A stretch of DNA of 44,896 bases from Flavobacteriales bacterium (GTDB taxonomy: Bacteria; Bacteroidota; Bacteroidia; Flavobacteriales_D; Crocinitomicaceae). The position numbers and the translations under genes were made by a program. Shown piece by piece: positions 26,552 to 35,911 of the stretch. The notes under the pieces are model-generated. The model did not search any database. It was not told where the DNA came from and saw nothing but the letters and a program-made list of their open reading frames with translations. The DNA lies in contig CANJNE010000001.1 of assembly GCA_947475275.1 (NCBI GenBank), forward strand, positions 1-44,896, given 5' to 3'. The stretch's first letter is position 1. The number at the start of each line of letters is the position of its first letter.

Positions 26552-27265
26552 TTAAAAAATATTACGATTATTAAAAACTTGAATTTCAGATCCTTCAGCC
26601 AAAAATACTGAATCAGGTATTTGATTGTTCAAAAACTTAAAATCTTGCCCATACAAGGATGCAAAGTCAACATTAATAGAAAAAGAATTGACAGGATAAA
26701 TTTGCCAACGTGGATGTTCGACGCGGTATTCTAAAGTTTTATTTTCTGATAATTTGGAATAACCCCAATAATGTTCTGTAATAAATTCCTCTTGACTCCC
26801 AATATGAATGGGATTTAAGATATTGGAGGCTTCAACCTGCAATGAATGCCAATTATCTTTTTTCCATTTGTATTCAACCTTCCAACCCTCGTTAATATCT
26901 TGCCATTCATGTTGCATAGGCATAGTCACATAATGTTCTTTGTATAGTTTATTGGCGATAAAACTTAACATGCATTTCGGAACAATTTCTCGAATAAATA
27001 CTACCCCTCTTCTAGAAGCTTCTCCAACAATTTTTCTTTTCACATAAAATCGCAGATTTACTTCTTCAAAATTTACATGAAAAGAAACTTTTATCCCTTT
27101 TACTCTTGTATTGAGGAACATAAAACCAATGAGACTAACAAAACATTTTCCATTCCAAACATCCAATTCTGTATTAGCCGGAAGATATTTTTTTAAGATT
27201 TCAGGATCGATGGCATAATTTGCCATTATCAATTTGCGCCATTCAGCTTCAAGAAAAACCTTCAC
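26552..27265 (-). CDS. DUF2071 (YqjF-like) protein
   Basis: This is a DUF2071/YqjF-family protein of about 237 residues with unknown biochemical role. The family pattern is clear: AEWRKLIMANYAID, LKKYLPANTELD, CFVSLIGFMFLNTRV near the N-terminus and the RRGVVFIREIVP segment. The predicted fold is a single soluble beta-rich domain with no signal peptide. The frame opens at a TTG (27274) overlapping the crtI stop, but GTG at 27265 gives MKVFLEAEWRKL, the normal N-terminus of the family. It is translationally linked to the carotenoid desaturase gene, which suggests a related role, though none is established. Confidence 0.85.
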   Translation of the reverse strand: MKVFLEAEWRKLIMANYAIDPEILKKYLPANTELDVWNGKCFVSLIGFMFLNTRVKGIKVSFHVNFEEVNLRFYVKRKIVGEASRRGVVFIREIVPKCMLSFIANKLYKEHYVTMPMQHEWQDINEGWKVEYKWKKDNWHSLQVEASNILNPIHIGSQEEFITEHYWGYSKLSENKTLEYRVEHPRWQIYPVNSFSINVDFASLYGQDFKFLNNQIPDSVFLAEGSEIQVFNNRNIF

Positions 27266-27270
27266 GCTAC

Positions 27271-28749
27271 TCAATTTTCCACCGAATCGGTGGCGATTTT
27301 AGCGGAGAGCAAACACAGTGGAATACTTGGGCCGGGATGTACACTTCCGCCACAGAAATATAAATTTTTAATCCTTTTCGAAAAATTAGGGTGCCTCAAG
27401 AAAGCTGCAAACTTATTATTGGAACTGTTGCCATAAATGGCACCAAAAGCTGATCTCGTTCTATTTTCAATAACGCGGGGATCAAAAACCATTTCACAAT
27501 CAATTAAAGGACGAATATCTGTTTTCAAAATTCGATTAACCTTTTGAATAACCGCTTCCCTAATCTCATCAATAAAAGTATCCCAATCTTGCCCTTGATT
27601 ATTAGGAACATTTACAAATGAAAACCAATTTTCGCAACCTTCGGGTGCGTCACTGGTTGTATGCTTTGCTGTAATATTGATATAGATTGTTGGGTCGTGA
27701 TATGGTGTTTTTGTTTCAAACATCGCCTTAAATTCTGCCTCATAATCATCTGCAAATAAAATATTGTGAAGATTCAATTCAGGAAATTGCTTCTTAATTC
27801 CCCAATAAAAAATGATTCCAGAACTTGATTTAGGTTGATCAAGAGTCTTTAGTGGCTTTTTTTCTTCGGGAATCAGTTTATGATAGGTATTGTAAACATC
27901 CATGTTGCTTACCACACAATCGAAAATTTCTTTTCCATGTTCAGTAACGATTCCTTTTGCAGTCTTTTGTTCAACAATTATCTGATTTACATGGGTGGAA
28001 AACCGAAATTCAACACCTATATCATGGGCAAGTTTAACCAGTGCTTTGGTTATCGAGTGCATCCCACCTTCTGGATAAAAAGCACCTCGATCGATTTCAA
28101 CGTGAGAAATTACATTTAACGTAGCGGGTGCAACATAGGGATTTGAACCGTTGTAAGTTGCGTATCGGTTAAAAACCTGAACAAGCCTTTTATCTTTAAA
28201 CTCCCGATTATTGGCATTATGCATGGAACTGAATGCTCCAATTTTACCAAAATGCAATAAGCCTTTTGCCACTGCTTTGGTGAAATAGTTTTTAGCTTTA
28301 TGTAAAGAATTGTGTAAAAAAACTTCGTCTGTCAAATTGTACATGCGTTCCGTTTTTTTAAGATAATTCAAAACGGTTTGTTCATCATCATTGGTTTTAG
28401 AAGCCATTTCCTTGGCATATTGCTCTTTACCATTAAATCCATCTAGTACTGTTCCGTCCTCAAAAAAATAGCGGTAAACTGGGTCTAAGCGCTCGTACCT
28501 AAAATAATCTCTGGGATTTTTACCTGAAAGTTCAAACAACTCATCTGCAAAGTGTGGCATGGTAAAAACTGAGGGCCCCATATCGAAACGGTATCCATTC
28601 AAAGACTCTGTAGACAGTTTTCCTCCTGGAAATGAATTGGCTTCAAAAACTGTAGTTTGATATCCCTTGTTTTGCATTCTGATTGCAGCGGCTAAACCAG
28701 CAACACCAGATCCAATTACAGCACAAGTTTTAAAAGATATAGATTGCAT
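27271..28749 (-). CDS. crtI: Phytoene desaturase-type carotenoid oxidoreductase
   Basis: This 492-residue flavoprotein has the N-terminal FAD-binding motif VIGSGVAGLAAA (GxGxxG at 13-18), the MGPSVFTMP segment and the C-terminal CrtI signature FCGGSVHPGPSIPLCLLSAK. CrtI-type enzymes introduce double bases in carotenoids (phytoene to lycopene), while close relatives act later as CrtD desaturases; sequence inspection does not separate them. No phytoene synthase (crtB) is adjacent, unlike many flavobacterial carotenoid clusters. The gene follows an ABC permease by 57 bases and overlaps the DUF2071 gene. A weak -7-like box (AACATTTG on minus, 28792-28785) lies upstream. Confidence 0.88.
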   Translation of the reverse strand: MQSISFKTCAVIGSGVAGLAAAIRMQNKGYQTTVFEANSFPGGKLSTESLNGYRFDMGPSVFTMPHFADELFELSGKNPRDYFRYERLDPVYRYFFEDGTVLDGFNGKEQYAKEMASKTNDDEQTVLNYLKKTERMYNLTDEVFLHNSLHKAKNYFTKAVAKGLLHFGKIGAFSSMHNANNREFKDKRLVQVFNRYATYNGSNPYVAPATLNVISHVEIDRGAFYPEGGMHSITKALVKLAHDIGVEFRFSTHVNQIIVEQKTAKGIVTEHGKEIFDCVVSNMDVYNTYHKLIPEEKKPLKTLDQPKSSSGIIFYWGIKKQFPELNLHNILFADDYEAEFKAMFETKTPYHDPTIYINITAKHTTSDAPEGCENWFSFVNVPNNQGQDWDTFIDEIREAVIQKVNRILKTDIRPLIDCEMVFDPRVIENRTRSAFGAIYGNSSNNKFAAFLRHPNFSKRIKNLYFCGGSVHPGPSIPLCLLSAKIATDSVEN

Positions 28750-28806
28750 TTGAGAAATTTAATTTTAAAACAAGAGAAATAATACAAATGTTCAGTTCGA
28801 GCTCAA

Positions 28807-30096
28807 TCAAACCCTACCTGAAATGCGATTGGCAATTGATGAAATTCCCATCATAACAATAAAAAATACAATCAATTGAATAGCATTGGGTATAATTTCC
28901 AATATACCACCGTTTCTAAGATAAAGACTATAAAAACCTTCTAAGGACCAGTTTAAAGGTGATATAACACTCACATGACGCATCATTTCTGGCATGACAT
29001 AGGTTGGGACTAAAATACCTCCAATAGCAGAAAGCAATAAAATTGAAAGTGAACCGGTTATCGCTCCTTGATGTTCACTTGAAGCAAGGGTACCAATCAA
29101 TACTCCAAAACCTGTTGCTGCAAAGGCTGTACAAAGTGCTAAAAATAATACGGCAAACACACTCGAACCTAAATCCAATGGTGGAAGCCCTAGAAAAGGA
29201 AGTATAAAAATTCCAACCAACAACATCAATAGGAACTGAATGAAACATACCATAACATACACGATAATTTTTCCGTTCATGGATAAGATGTACGAGGTAG
29301 GCATTGTCTTCAAGCGAAAAGAACTGCCCTCCTTTTTCTCTTTCATGACATTATTTACCACTGAAATTACGATGAAAAACATTCCAAAAATTGTCCAAGC
29401 CGGAACGTTGTGCTGCACAGAATTGGGAACAGAAGATCCAATTTTTTCTGAACCGTATATCTCTTTGTAATTGATCATATCTACTTTTTTATAGGCTGTA
29501 TTCGCAATTTTCCCATCCTCTGGAAGCAATGCGCCTATCTGATCTGAAAACGATTGAAACATGATTTGAGTCTTCGTCTCGGATATAAATGCATGAAGGC
29601 TACTGGTAACTGATGAAACAAAAGATTTCTTTGCCACTGGGTCAATGAATAAGGTAATATCAAACGAATCTACTTCATGTTCTTTGGTGTTTTCTCCATC
29701 CATTGCAACCGTCTCGTTCACAATATGCTCAACATTAGAACGAATTGCTTTTGTAGCATCTTTAGGAATTACAACGCCAATTATAAATCTTCCATTCGCA
29801 ACTGCTTTTTGCGCACTTTCTTTTGTAGCTGGTTTGCCATCAATTGTTTCAGATAAGGTACATAATTCTGAATCCATTAATCCCTTTCTGATTGCCAAAC
29901 CGAGAGAATCCTTATCCTCGTTAACCAGAACTACGGGAATTCCTTTTTCATTGATTGATTTAAAAGTGGCGTCTTGAATTAAAGTCATTACCAAAATGAG
30001 AAGGACTGGCATCAGAAATAAAATGGCCATTCCCATTTTGTCCCTAAACAATAACTTAGCCTCTTTAACAACTGCAGCTTTTAACTTATTCCACAT
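28807..30096 (-). CDS. ABC-2 type exporter permease
   Basis: This permease of 429 residues has one N-terminal membrane segment (about 20-45), an extracytoplasmic domain of about 180 residues, and a cluster of five or six membrane segments (225-425), the layout of ABC2_membrane_3 exporters. The PAWTIFGMFFIVISVVNNVM segment marks the start of the membrane cluster. The ATG at 30096 overlaps the stop of the ATPase gene (TGATG), so an in-frame TTG one codon earlier is not used. The substrate is unknown; position between paaZ and crtI might suggest export of a lipophilic metabolite, which is only inference. Confidence 0.88.
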   Translation of the reverse strand: MWNKLKAAVVKEAKLLFRDKMGMAILFLMPVLLILVMTLIQDATFKSINEKGIPVVLVNEDKDSLGLAIRKGLMDSELCTLSETIDGKPATKESAQKAVANGRFIIGVVIPKDATKAIRSNVEHIVNETVAMDGENTKEHEVDSFDITLFIDPVAKKSFVSSVTSSLHAFISETKTQIMFQSFSDQIGALLPEDGKIANTAYKKVDMINYKEIYGSEKIGSSVPNSVQHNVPAWTIFGMFFIVISVVNNVMKEKKEGSSFRLKTMPTSYILSMNGKIIVYVMVCFIQFLLMLLVGIFILPFLGLPPLDLGSSVFAVLFLALCTAFAATGFGVLIGTLASSEHQGAITGSLSILLLSAIGGILVPTYVMPEMMRHVSVISPLNWSLEGFYSLYLRNGGILEIIPNAIQLIVFFIVMMGISSIANRISGRV

Positions 30097-30848
30097 CAAT
30101 CCCTTAGTTTACGTTTTGTTAATGAAAGGAAAACATCTTCCAAATCTTTAGCTCCTTCGCAATTGCTTATGAGTTCCTTAGGTGAGCCAATAGTAAGAAT
30201 AGTACCGTAATCAATAATCCCTATTTTTGAACAAAACTCTTCAGCTTCTTCCATATGATGTGAAGTGTAAATGACTGTCATTCCGGATTGGTTTAAATCT
30301 TTGAGATGTTCAATGATTACGTTTCTCGATTGCACATCTACACCAACAGTTGGTTCATCTAAAAATAAAATTTTGGGTTGATGAAGAATACTTGCAATAA
30401 GATTCACACGTCGCTTCATTCCACCGGAATAGGTCTCAACCTTTTTATCCGCAGCATTTAATAAACCAAATTTATCCAACCATTCGTTGATTTTTGATTT
30501 AGCAACCTTTGGCGAAACACCATACATTGCTGCATAAAAATTCAAATTTTCTCTTGCCGTTAAAGTTGGATACAAGGCTATGTCTTGGGGTACGACTCCA
30601 ATAAGCTGTTTAATTGCATTGGCATTTCTATTCAAATCCAATCCATCAATGAGAATTTTTCCAGTTGAAGCTTGAACTACACCGCAAAGAATAGAAATCA
30701 TTGTTGTTTTCCCAGCGCCATTTGGCCCGAGCAAACCAAAAACTTCATTTTCTAAAATATCAAAGTTGATATTGTTTAACGTCAACTGATCGGCATGCTT
30801 ATACTGCTTGCTTAAATTTTGAATGGTAATTATCGGTTGGGTGGTCAT
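30096..30848 (-). CDS. ABC exporter ATP-binding protein
   Basis: This 250-residue ATPase has Walker A GPNGAGKT (41-48), signature YSGGMKRRVN, Walker B ILFLDEPTVGVD and the switch His in YTSHHMEEAEEF. It resembles the DrrA/CcmA group of ABC-2 exporters used for drugs, lipids or polysaccharides. It lies 6 bases after the paaZ-like gene and overlaps the permease start, so the three are probably one transcript. Confidence 0.92.
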   Translation of the reverse strand: MTTQPIITIQNLSKQYKHADQLTLNNINFDILENEVFGLLGPNGAGKTTMISILCGVVQASTGKILIDGLDLNRNANAIKQLIGVVPQDIALYPTLTARENLNFYAAMYGVSPKVAKSKINEWLDKFGLLNAADKKVETYSGGMKRRVNLIASILHQPKILFLDEPTVGVDVQSRNVIIEHLKDLNQSGMTVIYTSHHMEEAEEFCSKIGIIDYGTILTIGSPKELISNCEGAKDLEDVFLSLTKRKLRD

Positions 30849-30854
30849 GAATAT

Positions 30855-32906
30855 TTATAAAGATTGATCCAATTTTTTGACCATCGTTAAGATTGTTGCT
30901 AAAGCTACTGTCTCTCCAGTTTCATCATAAACGTCAACCAAGAACTTAACTATACCTTTAGCAATATCTTCATCGTTCTTTTTTTCTTGATCTATTTTTT
31001 CTTTAACTGTAAAACGCACTCCTAGGGTAGCTCCAGGATAAACTGGTTTTGTGAATCGAGCTTCATCAATACCATAGTTTAACAATACCGGACCCTTTTT
31101 CGGATCCACGAATAAACCTGCTGCTTTCGACAAGACGAAATAACCGTGAGCAACTCTTCTCTCGAAAATGGTTCCTTCTAAAGATGTAGCATCCATATGC
31201 GCATAGAAATTGTCACCTGAAACATTGGCAAAATTAACGATATCAGCATCTGTGACTGTATGTTTATGCGTGAACACAGTTTCACCAACAACCAGTTCTT
31301 CAAAATGTTTTCTAAAGACATGTGGATTTGCCTCTGGCATTGCTGCTCCAACTTGAAATTGTTGGGTAATTTTCGTTATAGTTGTTGGATGTCCCTGAAT
31401 AGCCGTACGTTGCAAATAATGCAAAACACCCCTTTTTCCTCCCATTTCTTCACCTCCACCGGCGCGACCAGGACCTCCATGGGTCAGAAGTGGCATAGGC
31501 GAGCCATGACCTGTACTTTCTTTAGCACAATCTTTATTTAGCACTAAAATTCTGCCATGCATTGTGGCTGCATTCACAACATATTCAGTTGCTTCCTTAT
31601 CACAGGGTGTAACAATAGAGGATACCAAAGAACCTTTCCCCATTTTTGCCAATTCAATGGCTTCGTCAAGCGTTTTATATGGCATTATGGTTGAAACCGG
31701 TCCAAATGCTTCGATTTCATGAACATCGGTCAAATTAAATGGATCATTATTTCGGAACAAAATTGGCGAAAAGAATGCTCCTTTTTGCGCATCTGCCCCA
31801 TATACATCTACATGATTGATATCACCATAAACGACTTTTTGAGTTTTCGCCAATAGCTCAACATTTTCTCTTACACGATCAACTTGTAAGTGTGTTGCCA
31901 AAGCACCCATGCGAACACCTTCAGCTTTTGGATCTCCCACTTTTGTTGTAGCCAAGCGTGCAGCAATTGCTTTTTCAACTTCATCAATTAGGTTCTCTGG
32001 AACAATAATTCTTCGAACTGCAGTACATTTCTGACCTGCCTTAATGGTTATTTCTTTAACAGTTTCTTTGATAAACAAATCAAATTCCTCTGTTCCGAGG
32101 ACAGCTTTTTCTCCAAGTATTGTGGCATTCAGTGAATCAGCTTCTAAGTTGAAAGGAACACTTTCCTGGGCAAATTGAGGAAGTGATTTCAGCATCTTTC
32201 CTGTTTTTGCGCTTCCTGTAAATGTTACGACATCCTGACAGCCAACATGATCAATAATCCCCCTACCTAATCCACAAACCAATTGCAAAGCACCTTCTGG
32301 CAGAATTTTAGAATCGATGATATCCCTAACCATTACTTCAGTCAGAAAACAAGTAAATTCTGATGGTTTGACAATAGCAGGAACTCCAGCCATAAGATTA
32401 ACCGCAATCTTTTCTAGCATCCCCCATATTGGAAAATTGAATGCGTTAATATGAATAGCAACACCTTCTTTAGGCACCATGATATGATGACCAATAAAGG
32501 TTCCATTCTTTGAGAGAGGTGCAGCAGTTCCATCAACATAATATGGTAAATCAGGAAATTGACGTCTTAAAGAAGCGTTGGCGAAAAGATTTCCTATCCC
32601 ACCTTCGATATCTATCCAAGAATCTACTTTTGTTGCACCAGTCCAATAGGAAACGGCATAATATTTTTCTTTTTGGGTCATGAGGAACAAAGCAAGTGCT
32701 TTCAACATCCTTCCTCTTTCCTGGAAAGTCATTTTTCTCAAAGCATATCCACCTGTTTTCTTTCCATATTCAAGAATAGCTTGATAATCCAATCCGGCAC
32801 TTGAAACTGCGCCAATTAAATCTCCCGTAATGGCGTTGTAAAGATTGGTTTCCACACCTTCACCATCCATCCATTTTCCTAACACGTAATTTTGATAACG
32901 TTGCAT
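30855..32906 (-). CDS. paaZ: PaaZ-like bifunctional aldehyde dehydrogenase / MaoC enoyl-CoA hydratase
   Basis: The protein is 683 residues, the size of E. coli PaaZ. Residues 1 to about 520 are an aldehyde dehydrogenase with the active Cys in GQKCTAVRR and the Glu in NLEADSLN; residues about 530-683 are a MaoC-type hotdog hydratase with SGDNFYAHMD and AHGYFVLSKAAG. In phenylacetate breakdown PaaZ opens the oxepin-CoA ring and oxidises the resulting aldehyde. No other paa gene is in the window, so the pathway genes must lie elsewhere or the enzyme serves another route. It heads a probable operon with an ABC exporter. Upstream is a 172-base divergent spacer with the adenylate cyclase gene. Confidence 0.93.
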   Translation of the reverse strand: MQRYQNYVLGKWMDGEGVETNLYNAITGDLIGAVSSAGLDYQAILEYGKKTGGYALRKMTFQERGRMLKALALFLMTQKEKYYAVSYWTGATKVDSWIDIEGGIGNLFANASLRRQFPDLPYYVDGTAAPLSKNGTFIGHHIMVPKEGVAIHINAFNFPIWGMLEKIAVNLMAGVPAIVKPSEFTCFLTEVMVRDIIDSKILPEGALQLVCGLGRGIIDHVGCQDVVTFTGSAKTGKMLKSLPQFAQESVPFNLEADSLNATILGEKAVLGTEEFDLFIKETVKEITIKAGQKCTAVRRIIVPENLIDEVEKAIAARLATTKVGDPKAEGVRMGALATHLQVDRVRENVELLAKTQKVVYGDINHVDVYGADAQKGAFFSPILFRNNDPFNLTDVHEIEAFGPVSTIMPYKTLDEAIELAKMGKGSLVSSIVTPCDKEATEYVVNAATMHGRILVLNKDCAKESTGHGSPMPLLTHGGPGRAGGGEEMGGKRGVLHYLQRTAIQGHPTTITKITQQFQVGAAMPEANPHVFRKHFEELVVGETVFTHKHTVTDADIVNFANVSGDNFYAHMDATSLEGTIFERRVAHGYFVLSKAAGLFVDPKKGPVLLNYGIDEARFTKPVYPGATLGVRFTVKEKIDQEKKNDEDIAKGIVKFLVDVYDETGETVALATILTMVKKLDQSL

Positions 32907-33078
32907 TTTTCAATGTTTAAAGTTTAAAATTAAAGAATGTAGCGGAATAAGGGCGTATAAAAGTCCGGAATAAAAGCAGAATTGAATAATCTATGGAAGA
33001 ACAAAACAGCTCTAAGAAAAAATTAAATCCATTTTTGTAATCGAAAGTTTATAATTTAAGGCAACCATTTGTTTGATA

Positions 33079-34899
33079 ATGAATCGAATCATCATAATTG
33101 TCATTTTCTTCTTTAGCTATTTAGCTCAAGGTCAAAATAACCTTAGTCAACTCATTGATAACGGATTTAACCCACAAATTTCAGTCAATACAAGGATAAA
33201 AGACTTGCATTTAGCAGCGGATCTAATAACCAATACCAATCCTGACAGTTCTTATATTCTTTTAGATTTTTCACTTTCGTTAATCTCCAAGTCAAGCAAC
33301 GCAGAATTTCTGCAATCCAATCATTTGATACGTGCTAAAACATTTCTTATTCAAGGAGTTTATACAAAAGCGTTAGATTTTGCGCAAAAGTCTTTATTGC
33401 TCTCCGAAAAATTGAATAATAAGCGCCTTATTGCTGATTGCTATAGTGTAATTGGTCAAATCTATGAACGACAGGAAAACAACGCAAAAGCTACTGAATA
33501 CCACGAAAAAGGATTAAGCATTAATCGATCACTGGGAGATTCTTTGCGCATTTCGACCTCTCTTAGTTTGTTGGGAAACATCTATGGAGCAACAAAAAAA
33601 TTTGAGATCGCTCATAAGTTTTATCGTGAAAGTTTAAGTTACATTGATATCAAGACGCATCCTGAACAAGCAGGAATTGCATATGGCAACATCGGTTATG
33701 TAAATTATGAACAAGGAATTGTGGCGATAAAAGATAAAAAGAATGGAGCATCGGACTTCTTCTCTCAAGCCTTGGAAGCATCACAAAAAGCAAAATCAAT
33801 TTTTCAATCCATTAACAATAGGAGATTCCAAATTATAGCTGAATTAAATATTGGATTGGTTTATAACGAACTGAAGGACTTTACTACAGCAAAAAAATGG
33901 TGTTTATCCGCTTATAATACTGCTACTGATTTGAAAATCCCCCCGTTGGAAAGGGATGCCTGTGAATGCCTATACAAAAGCACCAAAGCTATTGGAAATT
34001 ATGATGAGGCATTGGGCTATTTTGAGGTCTACAACAACTTGAGTGACTCCATTGAAAACATTGATAATGAGCGATCTATGGTGGAAAAAGAGCTGAATTT
34101 CAATTATGAAAAAGAACAATTAGCCGACAGTCTTCAGTATGCTCAAAAGGAAATACTTGCTGAGTCTAGAATTCAAAAACAGCAAGTTGGACTCCTATTT
34201 TCAATCGGTATATTGTTGCTATTTATTGTGCTCATAATTGTAGTTGTTCGTGGCAAAAAGAGATCTGACGAATTGTTGTTGAATATTCTTCCCTATGAAA
34301 CTGCGCAAGAACTGAAACAAAAAGGTCAAGCAGAAACCAAGAATTTCGAAAATGTAACCGTCCTATTTACCGACTTTAAAGGATTCACAAGCATTTCTGA
34401 ATCACTCACCCCAAAAGAATTAATTACAGAAATTGATACTTGTTTCAAAGGTATTGACCGTATCATGGTAAAATATGGAATTGAAAAAATCAAAACCATA
34501 GGAGACGCATACATGGCTGCAGGTGGACTTCCCAAAGAAAATACTAGCCATCCTATTGATGTTGTTTTGGCAGCTGAAGATATACTGACCTTTATGGCCC
34601 AACTAAAGCAAGAACGCATCGAAAAGAATTTACCATTTTTTGAAATCCGAATTGGAATACACTCAGGACCTGTAATAGCAGGAATTGTAGGAATAAAGAA
34701 ATTCTCATATGATATTTGGGGTGATACAGTGAATACCGCTTCTCGCATGGAAAGTAGCGGTGAGATTAATAAAATAAATATCTCAGGAAATACATATGAG
34801 TTAATTAAAAGTCACTACCATTGCGAGTATCGTGGAAAAATCGAAGCGAAAAACAAAGGGAAAATTGACATGTATTTTCTCGACAAGAGAATTGCCTAA
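33079..34899 (+). CDS. TPR-containing membrane adenylate cyclase (class III)
   Basis: Residues 1-18 form a signal peptide. Residues about 85-325 are TPR-like repeats, followed by a short coiled coil and a membrane segment (369-391). Residues about 415-606 are a class III cyclase domain. Metal ligands are D432 (LFTDFKG) and D476 (TIGDAYM); the adenine-selecting pair is K472 and D545 (SYDIWG), and the transition-state residues are N552 and R556 (NTASRM). These favour cAMP over cGMP. The sensor part lies in the periplasm and the cyclase inside the cell. An in-frame TTG two codons upstream is not preferred. The gene is divergent from paaZ and converges on dus. Confidence 0.93.
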   Translation: MNRIIIIVIFFFSYLAQGQNNLSQLIDNGFNPQISVNTRIKDLHLAADLITNTNPDSSYILLDFSLSLISKSSNAEFLQSNHLIRAKTFLIQGVYTKALDFAQKSLLLSEKLNNKRLIADCYSVIGQIYERQENNAKATEYHEKGLSINRSLGDSLRISTSLSLLGNIYGATKKFEIAHKFYRESLSYIDIKTHPEQAGIAYGNIGYVNYEQGIVAIKDKKNGASDFFSQALEASQKAKSIFQSINNRRFQIIAELNIGLVYNELKDFTTAKKWCLSAYNTATDLKIPPLERDACECLYKSTKAIGNYDEALGYFEVYNNLSDSIENIDNERSMVEKELNFNYEKEQLADSLQYAQKEILAESRIQKQQVGLLFSIGILLLFIVLIIVVVRGKKRSDELLLNILPYETAQELKQKGQAETKNFENVTVLFTDFKGFTSISESLTPKELITEIDTCFKGIDRIMVKYGIEKIKTIGDAYMAAGGLPKENTSHPIDVVLAAEDILTFMAQLKQERIEKNLPFFEIRIGIHSGPVIAGIVGIKKFSYDIWGDTVNTASRMESSGEINKINISGNTYELIKSHYHCEYRGKIEAKNKGKIDMYFLDKRIA

Positions 34900-34907
34900 T
34901 AACAATT

Positions 34908-35900
34908 TTACACAAATACAAATTCCTCCTCGTGATTGCTAATGTAGTCGAGTAAATCCATAACTTCTTGTAAATCTGTTGATGTGACCAATTTCAATCT
35001 GAACTCTTTGAAATGTGAAATACCTTTAAAATAATTGGTATAATGACGCTTCATTTCAGCTATTCCCAAAGATTCACCCTTCCAATTTACAGACATTTGT
35101 AGGTGATCGCGTGCTGCTGCTACACGATCTTTCAAACTAGGAACTGGCAAATGTGTTCCTGTTTTAATAAAATGCTTGACTTCATTAAAAAACCAAGGAT
35201 AACCAATAGAAGCACGGCCAATCATTATTCCATCTACACCATATCGATTCTTATATTCAACAGCTTTATCAGGCGAATCTATATCTCCATTACCAAAGAT
35301 AGGAATGCGCATTCGAGAATTGTTTTTGACCTCACCAATTAATGTCCAATCGGCATCTCCTTTATACAATTGCACACGCGTTCTTCCATGGATTGAAATG
35401 GCCTCTACACCAACATCTTGTAATTTTTCTGCAGTGCTGACTACAAATTTGGATTTATCGTCCCAACCCAGTCTGGTTTTAACTGTAACGGGCAGATTGG
35501 TTGTTCTTACAATTTCGTCGGTCATTTTAATCAGCTTTGGAATGTCTTGCAACATACCAGCACCTGCGCCTTTGCAGGTTACTTTTTTAACGGGACAACC
35601 GAAATTAATATCGATGATATCTGGATTTGTTTTTTCAATAATTCGAGTAGCCTCTTTCATGCTTTCAATATCGTGTCCGAATATTTGAATTCCCACTGGG
35701 CGCTCATATTCATAAATGTCCATTTTTTGAACACTTTTAGCAGCATCACGAATTAAACCTTCAGATGATATAAATTCGGTGTACATCAAATCGGCACCAT
35801 GTTTTTTGCATAAGGCTCTGAAAGGCGGATCGCTAACATCCTCCATCGGAGCGAGCAGCAGAGGAAAATCGCCAAGTTCTATGTTACGAATTTTGACCAT
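34908..35900 (-). CDS. dusB: tRNA-dihydrouridine synthase (DusB-like)
   Basis: This FMN-dependent enzyme reduces uridines in the tRNA D-loop. The N-terminal LLLAPMEDVSDPPFR motif, the catalytic Cys102 in NFGCPVKKV, TVKTRLGWD, SIHGRTRVQ and the FMN-phosphate site GNGDIDSP...GIMIGRASIG are all present. The GAGAGML motif after the Cys and the 330-residue length suit the DusB subgroup. It is the last gene of the purL-to-dus minus-strand run. Confidence 0.94.
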   Translation of the reverse strand: MVKIRNIELGDFPLLLAPMEDVSDPPFRALCKKHGADLMYTEFISSEGLIRDAAKSVQKMDIYEYERPVGIQIFGHDIESMKEATRIIEKTNPDIIDINFGCPVKKVTCKGAGAGMLQDIPKLIKMTDEIVRTTNLPVTVKTRLGWDDKSKFVVSTAEKLQDVGVEAISIHGRTRVQLYKGDADWTLIGEVKNNSRMRIPIFGNGDIDSPDKAVEYKNRYGVDGIMIGRASIGYPWFFNEVKHFIKTGTHLPVPSLKDRVAAARDHLQMSVNWKGESLGIAEMKRHYTNYFKGISHFKEFRLKLVTSTDLQEVMDLLDYISNHEEEFVFV

Positions 35901-35911
35901 TTATTAAACCC

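Noticed and set aside
32907-33078. Shared regulatory site in the paaZ/adenylate cyclase divergent spacer
   Set aside because: No clear inverted repeat, cAMP-receptor-type palindrome or full promoter was visible on either strand.
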